Source of the DNA: JAPOKJ01 sp031421635 | GTDB lineage: Bacteria > Pseudomonadota > Gammaproteobacteria > Burkholderiales > Burkholderiaceae_E | Assembly: GCA_031421635.1 (NCBI GenBank) | Contig: JANOPA010000014.1 | Location: 19,362-83,361 of the forward strand | Direction: 5' to 3' | Length of the DNA stretch: 64,000 nt | In this document: positions 8,860-17,484 of the stretch, piece by piece | Layout of the letters: every line of letters starts with the position of its first letter | How positions within the stretch are numbered: position 1 is the stretch's first letter | Made by a program: the position numbers and the translations under genes | The notes under the pieces: generated by a model | The model's database searches: none | What the model was told of the DNA's origin: nothing | What the model saw: only the letters and a program-made list of their open reading frames with translations

Positions 8860-10313
8860 GACTTCTTTACCTCGGATTGCTGAGCCGGAAGAACAAGACG
8901 AGCCTGTAATCCCCTTGTCGCGGAGTTCAACAGTTGGATTGTTAACCCATTACGTTCGGCGACCGCTTTGACGATTGCCAGCCCTAAGCCACTGCCGTTC
9001 CCCGGCGATCCGGGAGGACGATAAAAGCGGTCAAAGATTCTCTCCTGGTACCGCTCATCGATGCCGGGCCCCTGATCGGCAATTTCAAAAAAACTGAAAG
9101 CTTGCGTTGAGGAAGGGCCGCAGCTGATATTCACCTGAGATCCGACCGGAGAATAGAGCAGTGCGTTTTCAAGAAGATTATTCATCGCCTCGCCGATCAT
9201 TGCACGTTGACCATACACCTTACAGGCAAGCAGTTCGAAATTGCAGTCGATGCTGCGCCGTTCTGCACTTTGCGCCCATTGTGGCGCGAGTTCTTGAATC
9301 AGTTCGGTGAGCTGAAAAGTAGAGGCATCGTTGTTTAGTCCAAGGCTTGCTTGTACAGCCGACAACGTGAGCAATTGCTGAGCCAGATGAATGGTGCGCT
9401 GAGTCGCCTGGCGAGCTTGATCAATACGAGCGTCGCGACTGTTGCTATCACCTTGCGCGGCAAGCTCCAGCATCATCGAAAGACCCGCAAGAGGGGTTCG
9501 GAGTTGATGTGCCGCGTCAGCAATGAAACGCGCTTGCTCTTCTTGGGCGGTATCGAGGCGCTCAAGTAAATCATTGAGCGAATGTACGAGCGGCCTGAGC
9601 TCTTCGACCAGGCGCGGTTCATCAAGCGGCGATAAATTATTAAAGGAGCGCTGCCCAAGCTGCGTGGTGAGTTGATGGATAGGGGCTAATCCACGACGTG
9701 TTCCCCACCAAACGGTGAGGGCCGTGGCGATTGCGAGGAGGCTCAGTGGAGCGAGCAGGCCGATCACGAGTTCGACGTCGCGTTGGCGACGTTTTCTTGT
9801 GGTTTCGGTGACAAGCACGGTGGCCCTGACATCTCCTCGATCAATCGGCATCAGGAGTACACGGACACGGTTGCCGTTAAGGGTTAGATCATGTAATGAG
9901 CGTTCGCGAGGCCGTAAGCCAGGCCTCGGAGTCTCCGCGCGAGCTAGCTCGAGTAATTTGGTGAGATGCTCGTCGCCGATTGCAAATTGATCGTCACTGT
10001 CAAAGACGGCGTAGGAAACCGTCTCGAACTCGTCCGAGCGCAAAATAATTTCGGCTTCCTTCGGAAGTTGTACGACGATTTTCGAGTTCTCCCGCTTGAT
10101 ATACGGTACCAAGGCAAGCGCGGTATCTGCGAGTGATTGATCAAAGGCCTCTCGCATAGGGCGGGTGATCATGGTGTAACTCGCCGTCGCGGCCAGTAGG
10201 ACCGCGAGGGAAAGACCCGGCAGGAGGCTAAGCAACAGGCGATTGCGCAGGCTGTTGCTCTGCATACGACCACTTTGACGAAAGTGGCTTTCGGTCCTTT
10301 GCATGACGGTCAT
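8856..10313 (-). CDS. Two-component sensor histidine kinase (QseC/TctE-like)
   Basis: 485 residues. TM1 at about 24-50; a periplasmic sensor region with a TctE-like look; TM2 at about 180-200; then HAMP. The DHp helix has phospho-acceptor His269 in ADAAHQLRTPLAG, followed by the ATPase domain with N box (NNLLENALLYSP), G1 (DQGPGID), F box (FDRFYR) and G2 (GSGLGLAIV). All catalytic motifs are present. It lies four bases downstream of the response regulator gene and overlaps the barrel gene. As the operon encodes a metal-type RND pump, the kinase probably senses periplasmic metal or envelope stress and phosphorylates the regulator encoded at 10318-10998; the ligand is unknown. Confidence 0.93.
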   Translation of the reverse strand: MTVMQRTESHFRQSGRMQSNSLRNRLLLSLLPGLSLAVLLAATASYTMITRPMREAFDQSLADTALALVPYIKRENSKIVVQLPKEAEIILRSDEFETVSYAVFDSDDQFAIGDEHLTKLLELARAETPRPGLRPRERSLHDLTLNGNRVRVLLMPIDRGDVRATVLVTETTRKRRQRDVELVIGLLAPLSLLAIATALTVWWGTRRGLAPIHQLTTQLGQRSFNNLSPLDEPRLVEELRPLVHSLNDLLERLDTAQEEQARFIADAAHQLRTPLAGLSMMLELAAQGDSNSRDARIDQARQATQRTIHLAQQLLTLSAVQASLGLNNDASTFQLTELIQELAPQWAQSAERRSIDCNFELLACKVYGQRAMIGEAMNNLLENALLYSPVGSQVNISCGPSSTQAFSFFEIADQGPGIDERYQERIFDRFYRPPGSPGNGSGLGLAIVKAVAERNGLTIQLLNSATRGLQARLVLPAQQSEVKKS

Positions 10314-10317
10314 GAGC

Positions 10318-10998
10318 TTAGCGCACGGTTGGAGTCGTCGCGCTCAGCAAATAGCCCAGCCCGCGCAGAGTTCTGACCGTCAGGCCAGCAGGTTCGAGCT
10401 TGGCTCTCAGGCGTGAAATGTAGGTGTCTAAAGCATTGCTTGAGAGCTCGTCATCCCAATTGGCCACCATGGAAATCAGTCTCTCCTTGGGGACAATTCG
10501 ATCAACATGCTCAATCAGGGCGTTGAGCACGGCCCATTCACGGGCCGGGAGATCGAGCGGTTCGCTTCCGATCCAAGCGCGCTGCGCATTCATTTCGACA
10601 CGCAGGCGTCCAAGCTCCCGCACGTTATTACTGATCGGACGATTGCGCCGTCCGAGCGCATCGATGCGTGCCAGAAGCTCAGCCGTTTCGAAAGGTTTAC
10701 TTAGGTAGTCGTCGGCTCCCGTCTTCAGCCCTTTAACCCGGTCGGATAGAGCATCGCGCGCGGTGAGGATCATTGTGAGCAACGAGTCCTGGCGCTCTCT
10801 TAGTTTTCTGAGTATGGAAATACCGTCCCCATCGGGCAGGCCAAGGTCAAGCAGAAGCAAATCAAAGGAGTGCAATTGCAGTGCGGTCTCAGCATGAGTG
10901 ATGTCTTCGACACTGTCGGCGACATGCCCATTGCGGCGTAAAACTTCCTGTAGCGACTCGCGTAGCATGCTGTCGTCTTCCACAATGAGGATTCGCAT
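10318..10998 (-). CDS. OmpR-family response regulator
   Basis: 226 residues from ATG 10998, chosen because MRILIVEDD begins the receiver domain and GAGGTAAAAAG precedes it; a longer frame to 11040 has no ribosome site. The receiver has acidic residues Asp8/Asp9, phospho-acceptor Asp51 (LLLLDLGLPDGDG), Thr in MILTARD and Lys in YLSKPF. The C-terminal winged helix shows the OmpR/PhoB pattern (NALDTYISRLRAKL, VRTLRGLGYLL). It partners the adjacent kinase. The 11-bp direct repeats upstream of the operon at 16785-16813 are the expected kind of binding site for this family, so autoregulation is likely but unproven. Confidence 0.95.
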   Translation of the reverse strand: MRILIVEDDSMLRESLQEVLRRNGHVADSVEDITHAETALQLHSFDLLLLDLGLPDGDGISILRKLRERQDSLLTMILTARDALSDRVKGLKTGADDYLSKPFETAELLARIDALGRRNRPISNNVRELGRLRVEMNAQRAWIGSEPLDLPAREWAVLNALIEHVDRIVPKERLISMVANWDDELSSNALDTYISRLRAKLEPAGLTVRTLRGLGYLLSATTPTVR

Positions 10999-11060
10999 CT
11001 TTTTACCTCGACAGGTCTTGATTGTGGCTCGCAGCGCCAATGGTCAAAGCAAGGCCTAAA

Positions 11061-14000
11061 TTACGCGATGCTGGGCTTGATCCAGCGCTTCGCAACTAAA
11101 GGCAGCAGGAGTAGTGTAGCGATAGTGGCCGAAACGATGCCGCCCACGATCACAACCGCAAAAGGTCGTTGTGTTTCGGCTCCAATGCCATGAGAGAGGG
11201 CGGCGGGCAGTAAGCCGAGGCCGGCCATGAGTGCTGTCATGATGATCGGGCGTAGTCGCTCTGCAGCGGCTTCGAATGCTGCGCCAGCGTGATCAATCTC
11301 CACAATGCGCTCCACCAGGATTAGGCCGTTTTGAACCGCAATGCCTGCGACGGCGATAAAGCCGACAGCAGCGGATACCGATAGGTGTAGACCTGCTAAA
11401 GCCAGTCCGGCGAATCCACCGATCAAGGCAAATGGAAGTACAGCCACGACCAATAATGCTGGCCGAAGCGCTTTCAATGCTAGGACTAAAAGTGTGAGTA
11501 CGGCGAGGCAAGCAAGGGGTACGATGGTCCCCAAGCGCTTCATCGCGCGCTGCTGGTTCTCAAATTGGCCGCCCCATTCCAAGCGATATCCTACGGGCAG
11601 CGCAACCTCTTTGGACACCTTCGCCTGTGCTTCGGCCACAAAGCTACCAAGATCTCGACCGCTCAAGTTTAGTTTGACGGTAACGTTGCGTTCGCCCGCT
11701 TCGCGAGTAATTCTAGAAGCACCATCACGTACTTGAACCGTCGCAAGGCTGGACAGAGGCACTGATGCCAAGCTACTCGCGGCGCCGTTAGCCGGGATAG
11801 GGAGTGGAATAGGGAGTTGGGAAATATCGTCAATGCTGCTACGCGCACTCGCCGATAATCTTAAAGTGATATCAAACGAGCGTTGCCCGAGGAAGAATGA
11901 GCCCACCGGCACGCCACCCAGAGCGCTACCTACCAAACGATTTAAGTCTGCCGCAAGCAGTCCATAGCGTTCCAACTGATCACGTCGCCATTGAATGTCG
12001 ATTTCAGGCTGACCGGCGACTGGCAAGGCCGCAACATCTACGGCGCCGCGAAGTTTGGCGAGAATCTGAGCGACGGTGCTCGCCTTGGCTTCCAGGACGG
12101 CGAGATCAGGGCCAAAAATTTTTACGACAACCTCACCCTTGGCGCCTGATAAAGCCTCTTCCATATTGTCTTGAATGACTTGTGAAAAGTTTGCACTAAT
12201 GCCAGGGATCACGTTGAGCTTTTTGGCCATATCAGCAACCAAGGCTTCCTTGTTGTCGAACGCCCAAGTCTCTCGAGGCGTGAGCTGCGCGAGAATCTCC
12301 AAATTGTTCGGTCCTTTCGGATCCGTGCCATCGTCCGGCCGGCCCACTTGACCAATCACGCGTGAAACTTCTTTATAGCTTTTCAAAATATTTCTGACTT
12401 CACGCTCAATGGCCTTGGAATGTTCAAGCGACGATGAGGGCGCCAGACTCACCGTCAGCCAGATATTGCCTTCGTCGAGTTTTGGTAAGAACTCGGACCC
12501 CAGCAAAGGGGATAGGGCCAAGGTGCCAATCAGTATGGCAAGTGCTGCCGTAATCACAAGTCCGGTGAAGGACGTTAAGTGCTCAAGCAGGCTCTTGTAA
12601 TGATTCGAGAGCCAGGTCATCCAACCTAAATGTGCTTCCTCGAGCGGGTGCTTGGCGAGCCACTTGGAGAGTAAGGCGGGCACTAGGGTCAGCGTGAGCA
12701 CTAAACCCGCTGCGAGCGCTAAGGAAAGCGTCAATGCGACCGGCGTGAATATTCGACCCTCCACCCTTTGGAAGGAGAAGATGGGCGCGAAGGCCGCGAT
12801 AATGATTAGTTTAGAAAAGAGAATCGGTTTCGCCATCTGGCCTAAGGTTAGCTCGAGCGCTTTAAGCCTGTCTTCAGCACTCAATGCACCCGCGCTGAGG
12901 CGCACCATGAGGGCTTCAATGAGAACTACGGCCGAGTCGATAATGACTCCAAAATCTACCGCTCCGAGAGACATCAGATTCGCGGGAACCTTCATGAGCT
13001 GCATGCACATAAAGGCCAGCAACAGCGCCACCGGAATCACACAGGCTACGATCAAGGCCGCAGACCAGCGGCGCAAAAATAAGAACAAAATGGACAACAC
13101 TAAAGCCGCACCAATCAGTAAGTTTTCCACCACGGTAGCCACGGTGTGGCCGACCAGGTCCGTTCTGCGATAGATGGGGATTAGTTTTACGCCGGGCGCT
13201 TCACGCGCCAGACGCTCGTTAATTTGAACAATCTTGTCATCGACTGCTTTGACCACCACCGCAGCGTTACTGCCCTTGGTCATTTGTACGATGCCTTCGA
13301 CGACGTCGTCGGCATTGCCTTCCTTATCCGTATGAGAAACAATCCCGGCTCGGGGCCGCTCCCCAAAGCTTACTTCGGCGACATCGCCCACGCGCACTGG
13401 TTTGCCGTCCTCGGCTGCGATCACCGCTGCAGCAAGATCGGGCGCCGAGCGATAGAGTGCGAGGCCACGAATTACGAAGCTCTGATCCCCGCGACGCATC
13501 AGACCGCCTCCGGCATTGTCGCCACCGGCAGTAATGGCCTTTTGAAGGTCGTCCATAGTTAGGCGGTAACGCGCCAATTTGTAAGGGTCCACCCGGACTT
13601 GGAGTTCGCGAACGGACCCTCCAAAGCTCACAATATCGGCAACTTGCGGTACGACGCGCAAAGCGGGCCGGATCAGCCAGTCTTGCAGCACCCGTATTTC
13701 ATCCCTTGGCATGGCCGCCGGTGCCTGAATGACATACCTAAATACCTCACCCACGGCATTGGAAAGCGGGGCGAGTTGAGGTTGTATGCCGGCTGGAAGC
13801 GTGGCATTTTGAATGCGCTCAAGTACTTGCGCCCGAGCGAAGAAGTCATTGGTACCGTCTTCGAAGGTGGCCGTGACCACGGACAAACCAGTGATCGAGA
13901 CCGAGCGAATACGCGTCGCTCGAGGCGTTCCGCCAAGCTCTCGCTCAAGCGGTTGGGAAATTGAGCGCTCAACTTCCTCGGGAGCCCGGCCGGGGACTTG

Positions 14001-14171
14001 GGTGATGACTTGAACTTGGGTGTCCTGGACGTCCGGAAAGGCTTCGATAGGAAGGTCAACGACGATGAAAGCGCCAATGACGCTTAACACGATCACGGCG
14101 AGTAAAATCAGGACGGGTTGGCGAACCACCGTGCTCATGGGTCCGGAGGAATTCGAAGGAGAACTGCTCAT
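11061..14171 (-). CDS. CzcA/CusA-family heavy-metal efflux RND transporter
   Basis: 1036 residues, full length for the family. N-terminal VRQPVLILLAVIVLSVIGAF is TM1. The TM4 proton-relay signature of heavy-metal RND pumps is visible (GAVDFGVIIDSAVVLIEALM, two Asp and one Glu). The C-terminal TM10-12 block includes FIAVAGIAVQNGLILVERI and ERLRPIIMTALMAGLGLLP. It is the inner-membrane proton-driven component of a tripartite pump working with the adaptor and TolC-like proteins encoded immediately upstream. The start overlaps the adaptor stop by four bases. Family membership is clear. The metal (Co/Zn/Cd/Ni versus Cu/Ag) cannot be read safely from the sequence, so no specific czc/cus name is given. 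Confidence 0.95.
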   Translation of the reverse strand: MSSSPSNSSGPMSTVVRQPVLILLAVIVLSVIGAFIVVDLPIEAFPDVQDTQVQVITQVPGRAPEEVERSISQPLERELGGTPRATRIRSVSITGLSVVTATFEDGTNDFFARAQVLERIQNATLPAGIQPQLAPLSNAVGEVFRYVIQAPAAMPRDEIRVLQDWLIRPALRVVPQVADIVSFGGSVRELQVRVDPYKLARYRLTMDDLQKAITAGGDNAGGGLMRRGDQSFVIRGLALYRSAPDLAAAVIAAEDGKPVRVGDVAEVSFGERPRAGIVSHTDKEGNADDVVEGIVQMTKGSNAAVVVKAVDDKIVQINERLAREAPGVKLIPIYRRTDLVGHTVATVVENLLIGAALVLSILFLFLRRWSAALIVACVIPVALLLAFMCMQLMKVPANLMSLGAVDFGVIIDSAVVLIEALMVRLSAGALSAEDRLKALELTLGQMAKPILFSKLIIIAAFAPIFSFQRVEGRIFTPVALTLSLALAAGLVLTLTLVPALLSKWLAKHPLEEAHLGWMTWLSNHYKSLLEHLTSFTGLVITAALAILIGTLALSPLLGSEFLPKLDEGNIWLTVSLAPSSSLEHSKAIEREVRNILKSYKEVSRVIGQVGRPDDGTDPKGPNNLEILAQLTPRETWAFDNKEALVADMAKKLNVIPGISANFSQVIQDNMEEALSGAKGEVVVKIFGPDLAVLEAKASTVAQILAKLRGAVDVAALPVAGQPEIDIQWRRDQLERYGLLAADLNRLVGSALGGVPVGSFFLGQRSFDITLRLSASARSSIDDISQLPIPLPIPANGAASSLASVPLSSLATVQVRDGASRITREAGERNVTVKLNLSGRDLGSFVAEAQAKVSKEVALPVGYRLEWGGQFENQQRAMKRLGTIVPLACLAVLTLLVLALKALRPALLVVAVLPFALIGGFAGLALAGLHLSVSAAVGFIAVAGIAVQNGLILVERIVEIDHAGAAFEAAAERLRPIIMTALMAGLGLLPAALSHGIGAETQRPFAVVIVGGIVSATIATLLLLPLVAKRWIKPSIA

Positions 14172-15403
14172 CGGGAAGCAATCTCACTGTCAAGAAGGAG
14201 GGCGCCTTGGGTCACCACTTTAGCGCCAGCCGCGACCGACTTGCCTGGCAGGGGTTCAATCCAAGCCCTCTCAGGATGTTGCGCCAAAATCGCGACAGGA
14301 ATGCGTTGGTATTGACCCGGTTCGCGTTCGATAAATACTGCCGACTCGGAGCCTCGCGCCGCAAGTGAGGTCACGGGTAGCTCAAGTGCCATCCTTTGTC
14401 GCGCATCGGTGCTGAAGGCCCTGACAAACATCTCCGGGCGAAGCTTGCCTAAATCGTTGTTGACATTTGCCCGTACTTGAACCCGACGGGTGAGTGGGTC
14501 CACCGAAGGTCCAATTCGACTAATAACAGCTAAAAGGCTTGAACTGTTGCTTTTGTCGTCCGCTTGGGAAGCGCTGCTCTTGTCGTCTAGTGAAAGTTGA
14601 ATGGGTTGCCCGACGGCGAACTGGGCAATCTGCCCCTCAGGGGCATCAACAATCATGTTCAGATGCTTCAAATCGGAAATGACAAAGAGGTTCAAGGCCT
14701 CTTCAGCCCGCACTTGCTGACCCACCGTGACGGCACGTTCCGTCACACTGCCGGCAATTGGGCTGAGCAAGGTATAGGTACTGCTGTTGCGTCCCAGACT
14801 ATTGAGCTGGCGCAGGCGGTTGCGTGTGCGATCAAGCTCGGTTTGAGCCTCCGCTGCCTCGGCCTGTGCGGCTTGCAGCTCCTTAAGCGCAACGGCCCCG
14901 ACCGAATATAGCTCCTGCATTCTCTGCGCCGCCGAGGTTTTGAGCCCCAGCTCCACCTGGGCTTTACTGGCCTCGGCCTGCACTCCTGCTAGTTCGGGCG
15001 TATCGATGGTGGCAAGTATGTCACCCACGCCGACCCGGTCACCAGGCTCCTTGAATAGTTTTAGAACGCGTCCAGTGACGGGGGCCGATAGCCGTGCGGT
15101 TCTGTTCTCGTCGAGCACAATCTTCCCAGGCAAGGCACCGGACTGCGGCACGGCGGTTATCTTCAGTGCTTCGGTTTGAATTCGTCCGCTGCGACTCGCT
15201 TCGCTTAAACCCACAATGTCGCGAGCTTCATTATCTTCGCGCGGTGCAGATGCTGGTGTAGCCACGTAACTTGGAGCGGAAACAGTAGCCGCGATTGCCG
15301 AGGAGCTCTGCCCCGCCCTCAGTGCGAACCAAGTGGAGGCAACACCCACGGCGAACGCGCCGACAGTGAGCGCAATTACGGTGTAGCGTTTAGCGATGAT
15401 CAT
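14168..15403 (-). CDS. RND efflux periplasmic adaptor (membrane fusion protein)
   Basis: 411 residues. One N-terminal membrane anchor (VIALTVGAFAVGVASTWFAL); barrel-sandwich lipoyl halves (ARLSAPVTGRVLKLFKEPGDRVG and LLSPIAGSVTERAVTVGQQV) flank a coiled-coil hairpin of about residues 140-205 rich in Ala, Gln and Glu. A beta-barrel and a membrane-proximal domain follow. It bridges the RND pump and the outer-membrane channel in the periplasm. There is no histidine-rich N-terminal metal-binding extension of the type seen in some CzcB proteins. Nine bases separate it from the TolC-like gene, and it overlaps the pump gene by four bases. The assigned ATG has no obvious Shine-Dalgarno, consistent with coupled translation. 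Confidence 0.93.
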   Translation of the reverse strand: MIIAKRYTVIALTVGAFAVGVASTWFALRAGQSSSAIAATVSAPSYVATPASAPREDNEARDIVGLSEASRSGRIQTEALKITAVPQSGALPGKIVLDENRTARLSAPVTGRVLKLFKEPGDRVGVGDILATIDTPELAGVQAEASKAQVELGLKTSAAQRMQELYSVGAVALKELQAAQAEAAEAQTELDRTRNRLRQLNSLGRNSSTYTLLSPIAGSVTERAVTVGQQVRAEEALNLFVISDLKHLNMIVDAPEGQIAQFAVGQPIQLSLDDKSSASQADDKSNSSSLLAVISRIGPSVDPLTRRVQVRANVNNDLGKLRPEMFVRAFSTDARQRMALELPVTSLAARGSESAVFIEREPGQYQRIPVAILAQHPERAWIEPLPGKSVAAGAKVVTQGALLLDSEIASR

Positions 15404-15412
15404 TTGGAGTTT

Positions 15413-16750
15413 TCAAGGAGTGGGTTTTTCATGGCCAAGAAGGCTAGGATCTAAAATAAGTGCGAATGCGGTCGCGGTGCGAAGCCGGTCAGCTCTTGCG
15501 CTGATGACTTCGATTTGCACGCTTCGAAGCGTTCGTTCGGCGTCGAGTACCTCCAGTACTGAGGCCGCACCTCGCTGGAATGAAAATTCGACGGCTTTGG
15601 AGTTTCTCACCGCCACGGGTAACGCCTGATCCTGTAACCGGACTTCGCGCTCCGTGGCGAGCCTCAAACCGTAGCGCAGGCGCACTTGATCTGACTGGAT
15701 TTGAGACTCAAGCCTACGCGTGTCAAGTTCGGCCGAAATTTGATCGCTGCTCGCCCTTCGAATATCGGCGGAATAGTCGTTAAAGATGAGTAAGGGAAAC
15801 GATACCGAAACTCCCAAAAAGGCCCCCCCAGTGAAAGGCTGTTTTTCAACTTGCAGGCCGACGCTAACATCTCGTGTACGCTGGGATTGGGCAAGCTCGA
15901 CACCCGCCTGAGCGGCAGCTTCGCGCCGCTTTGCTGCCAGGAGTTCAGGTGTGCGCGGGTCGACTGTTACAGAGGGTTCATCGGCATTGACGACAAGTTC
16001 GGCTACCGGAGGAGCGGGCAGGGTATTGACATCAATATTCTGCAAATCTTGCCCGGAAAGCCTGTTCGCTCCGAAGAGAAGTTTTAGTGCCTGCTCGGCG
16101 TCGAGCAAATCGCCCTGGGCGAGAGTGATATCGTTGAGTGCTCTAATGGCATCGGTACTCACACGATCTGCAGCCACTTCGGACAGGTCTCCGGCGCTGA
16201 GCCGCTTGCGTGCGATCGCGGCGGCTCGTTCCAGTGTTGCAGAAATTTCCCTTGAGGCCTTAAGCTTGAGGCGGGCGCTGTCCAAGTCTACAATGGAAGA
16301 GGCAAGTCGAGTCATTATCTGTCGCTCCGCGCGAAGTAACTCGAGTTGCGTCGATTCAAAAAGTGCGGTGCTTTGTTTTTGGCGAAGTCTAAGCTTCCCA
16401 CCGCGCTCAATGGTTTGATCGATTCTTGCACTGACGTCCGTCGCATAGCCGAGTGGGCTACGATTGAATTTCCACGAGGAGTCAGACAAGGTCAAGGTCG
16501 GATTGGGTTTAAGACCGGCACGTTCAAGATCGGCCTGGGCTGCCTCGGTTGATTGGCGCGCAATTTGGATTTCGGGATTGCTCTTTCTGATCAATGCCCG
16601 CATGTTTTCCCAGGTGACCGATGTTCGAGGCTCTTCTGCTCGTACGATTGCCGACGTGCTTAAAACGAAGAATAGGGAGGCTTGAAGTAAGCCTCCAAGA
16701 AGCGTCGAGTAATAACGAAGCAAAGCTTCGCGCAAAGGTTCATGTGTCAT
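15413..16750 (-). CDS. TolC-family outer-membrane channel (CzcC-like)
   Basis: 445 residues from ATG 16750, preceded by a GAGG ribosome site; a GTG at 16780 lies inside the repeat operator and is less likely. A signal peptide precedes the mature region (LLQASLFFVLSTSAIVRAEE). Two outer-membrane efflux repeats follow, with long helices rich in Ala, Gln, Arg and Ser (IQIARQSTEAAQADLERAG, ATEREVRLQDQALPVAVRN). It forms the outer-membrane exit duct of the metal pump. It is the first cistron of a six-gene leftward operon: channel, adaptor, pump, regulator, kinase, barrel. Its high Arg content is normal for these helical hairpins. Confidence 0.92.
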   Translation of the reverse strand: MTHEPLREALLRYYSTLLGGLLQASLFFVLSTSAIVRAEEPRTSVTWENMRALIRKSNPEIQIARQSTEAAQADLERAGLKPNPTLTLSDSSWKFNRSPLGYATDVSARIDQTIERGGKLRLRQKQSTALFESTQLELLRAERQIMTRLASSIVDLDSARLKLKASREISATLERAAAIARKRLSAGDLSEVAADRVSTDAIRALNDITLAQGDLLDAEQALKLLFGANRLSGQDLQNIDVNTLPAPPVAELVVNADEPSVTVDPRTPELLAAKRREAAAQAGVELAQSQRTRDVSVGLQVEKQPFTGGAFLGVSVSFPLLIFNDYSADIRRASSDQISAELDTRRLESQIQSDQVRLRYGLRLATEREVRLQDQALPVAVRNSKAVEFSFQRGAASVLEVLDAERTLRSVQIEVISARADRLRTATAFALILDPSLLGHEKPTP

Positions 16751-16784
16751 GACCTCGAATTTAATGCTTAGTGATTGCACGAAT

Positions 16785-16813
16785 CTGTCACGAATCTGTC
16801 ATGAAACTGTCGA
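16785..16813 (-). promoter_or_regulatory. Three 11-bp-spaced CTGTCA repeats upstream of the metal-efflux operon
   Basis: On the plus strand, heptamers CTGTCAC (16785), CTGTCAT (16796) and CTGTCGA (16807) are separated by four-base spacers gaat and gaaa. This 11-bp direct-repeat spacing, and the heptamer itself, match the style of Pho boxes and other OmpR/PhoB-family operators. The array lies 35-63 bases upstream of the likely first start codon (ATG 16750), where an activator would sit. The obvious candidate ligand is the regulator encoded within the operon. A true PhoB site is the alternative, which would link metal efflux to phosphate supply. Confidence 0.7.
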
Positions 16814-16878
16814 CTTATGCCGGTGCTACTATGACCTCAGCGATGAGAAATGACGAGTGGAAATGACGGGTCAAATAA

Positions 16879-17001
16879 AAGCGCGGCCTCGTAGTCAATT
16901 GGATCGTGGGCACCTCAATTGGGGCGATCAATGGTGCGATCTTCGCTGGTAATAAGCCCGAGCATCGAGTCAAACAGCTCAGCGAATTTTCCCTTGGATG
17001 A
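16879..17001 (+). pseudogene. Fragment of a patatin-like phospholipase gene
   Basis: A short plus-strand frame encodes NWIVGTSIGAINGAIFAGN followed by PEHRVKQLSEF. This carries the patatin nucleophile elbow (G-T-S-I-G) and its usual flanks. Nothing of the oxyanion-hole glycine motif before it or the DG(A/G) motif after it is present; a TAA lies just upstream and the frame ends at TGA 16999. Similarity stops near 16989, where an antisense ferredoxin fragment begins. It is a relic of about 35 residues from a protein of several hundred. Confidence 0.78.
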
Positions 17002-17141
17002 GTTTGGATTTGCACGTGCCGCACGTTCCTACGGTACAGTTATGCGGATAGGCAACGCCGTGATCCAAGGCTGCCTGGAAAAGCGTTTGGCCCGCCTGTA
17101 AGGCGATGGTGCGAGCCTCCGGTTCAATGCGCAGGGATTGC
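16979..17141 (-). pseudogene. Fragment of a plant-type 2Fe-2S ferredoxin domain
   Basis: The minus-strand frame ending at TGA 16979 encodes ARTIALQAGQTLFQAALDHG, then a cluster loop PHNCTVGTCGTCKSKL with the C-x4-C-x2-C spacing of plant-type ferredoxin domains. The fourth cysteine, expected about 30 residues later, is absent because the sequence stops at the junction with the patatin scrap. Such domains are often fused to reductases or next to hydroxylases, and here the fragment follows an AlkB-like fragment. It is too short and truncated to bind a cluster normally. Confidence 0.8.
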
Positions 17142-17480
17142 GCAAGATCGCCAGCCACAACATATGCTGAATCGACCAGCGTCCCAGCCCGCGTTTTTCA
17201 AGCGCATCGCTATTGAGTCTTTGAGCATGGATGGACGTTTCCCAGACCGCGCGCGGCGCGAAGTTATAGAGGGTGAGACCGCGAGCGTGGTATAGCTCGT
17301 GCGCAGCAGGGATGAGCGGCAACACCGAAAGCCAAGCACAGCTACGGCCAGCGCCTAGCATTTGCCAACCACTAAGAGAGTGGTGTGCCACCCCCCAAGC
17401 CATCGCAAAGTAGGTCATCGGACCCAGTACTGTCGATATCCAAACCGGAATATTGGCAAACGCCTGATTCTTGATGGTTC
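17142..17480 (-). pseudogene. Fragment of an AlkB/XylM-type membrane hydroxylase or desaturase-like gene
   Basis: The minus-strand frame encodes NQAFANIPVWISTVLGPMTY, then FAMAWGVAHHSLSGWQMLGA, and WLSVLPLIPAAHELYHARG. The membrane helices plus an HELxH box resemble membrane di-iron hydroxylases of the AlkB/XylM group. Further downstream the frame loses similarity and the ferredoxin domain lies in another frame, so there is at least one frameshift or deletion between them. No start exists, because upstream it abuts the broken end of kdpD near 17485. Family identification rests on one histidine box and the helix pattern, so it is moderate. Confidence 0.6.
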
Positions 17481-17484
17481 GCGT

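Noticed and set aside
12652..13173. 173-residue plus-strand ORF
   Set aside because: Lies wholly antisense to the well-supported RND gene; composition is that of a shadow frame.
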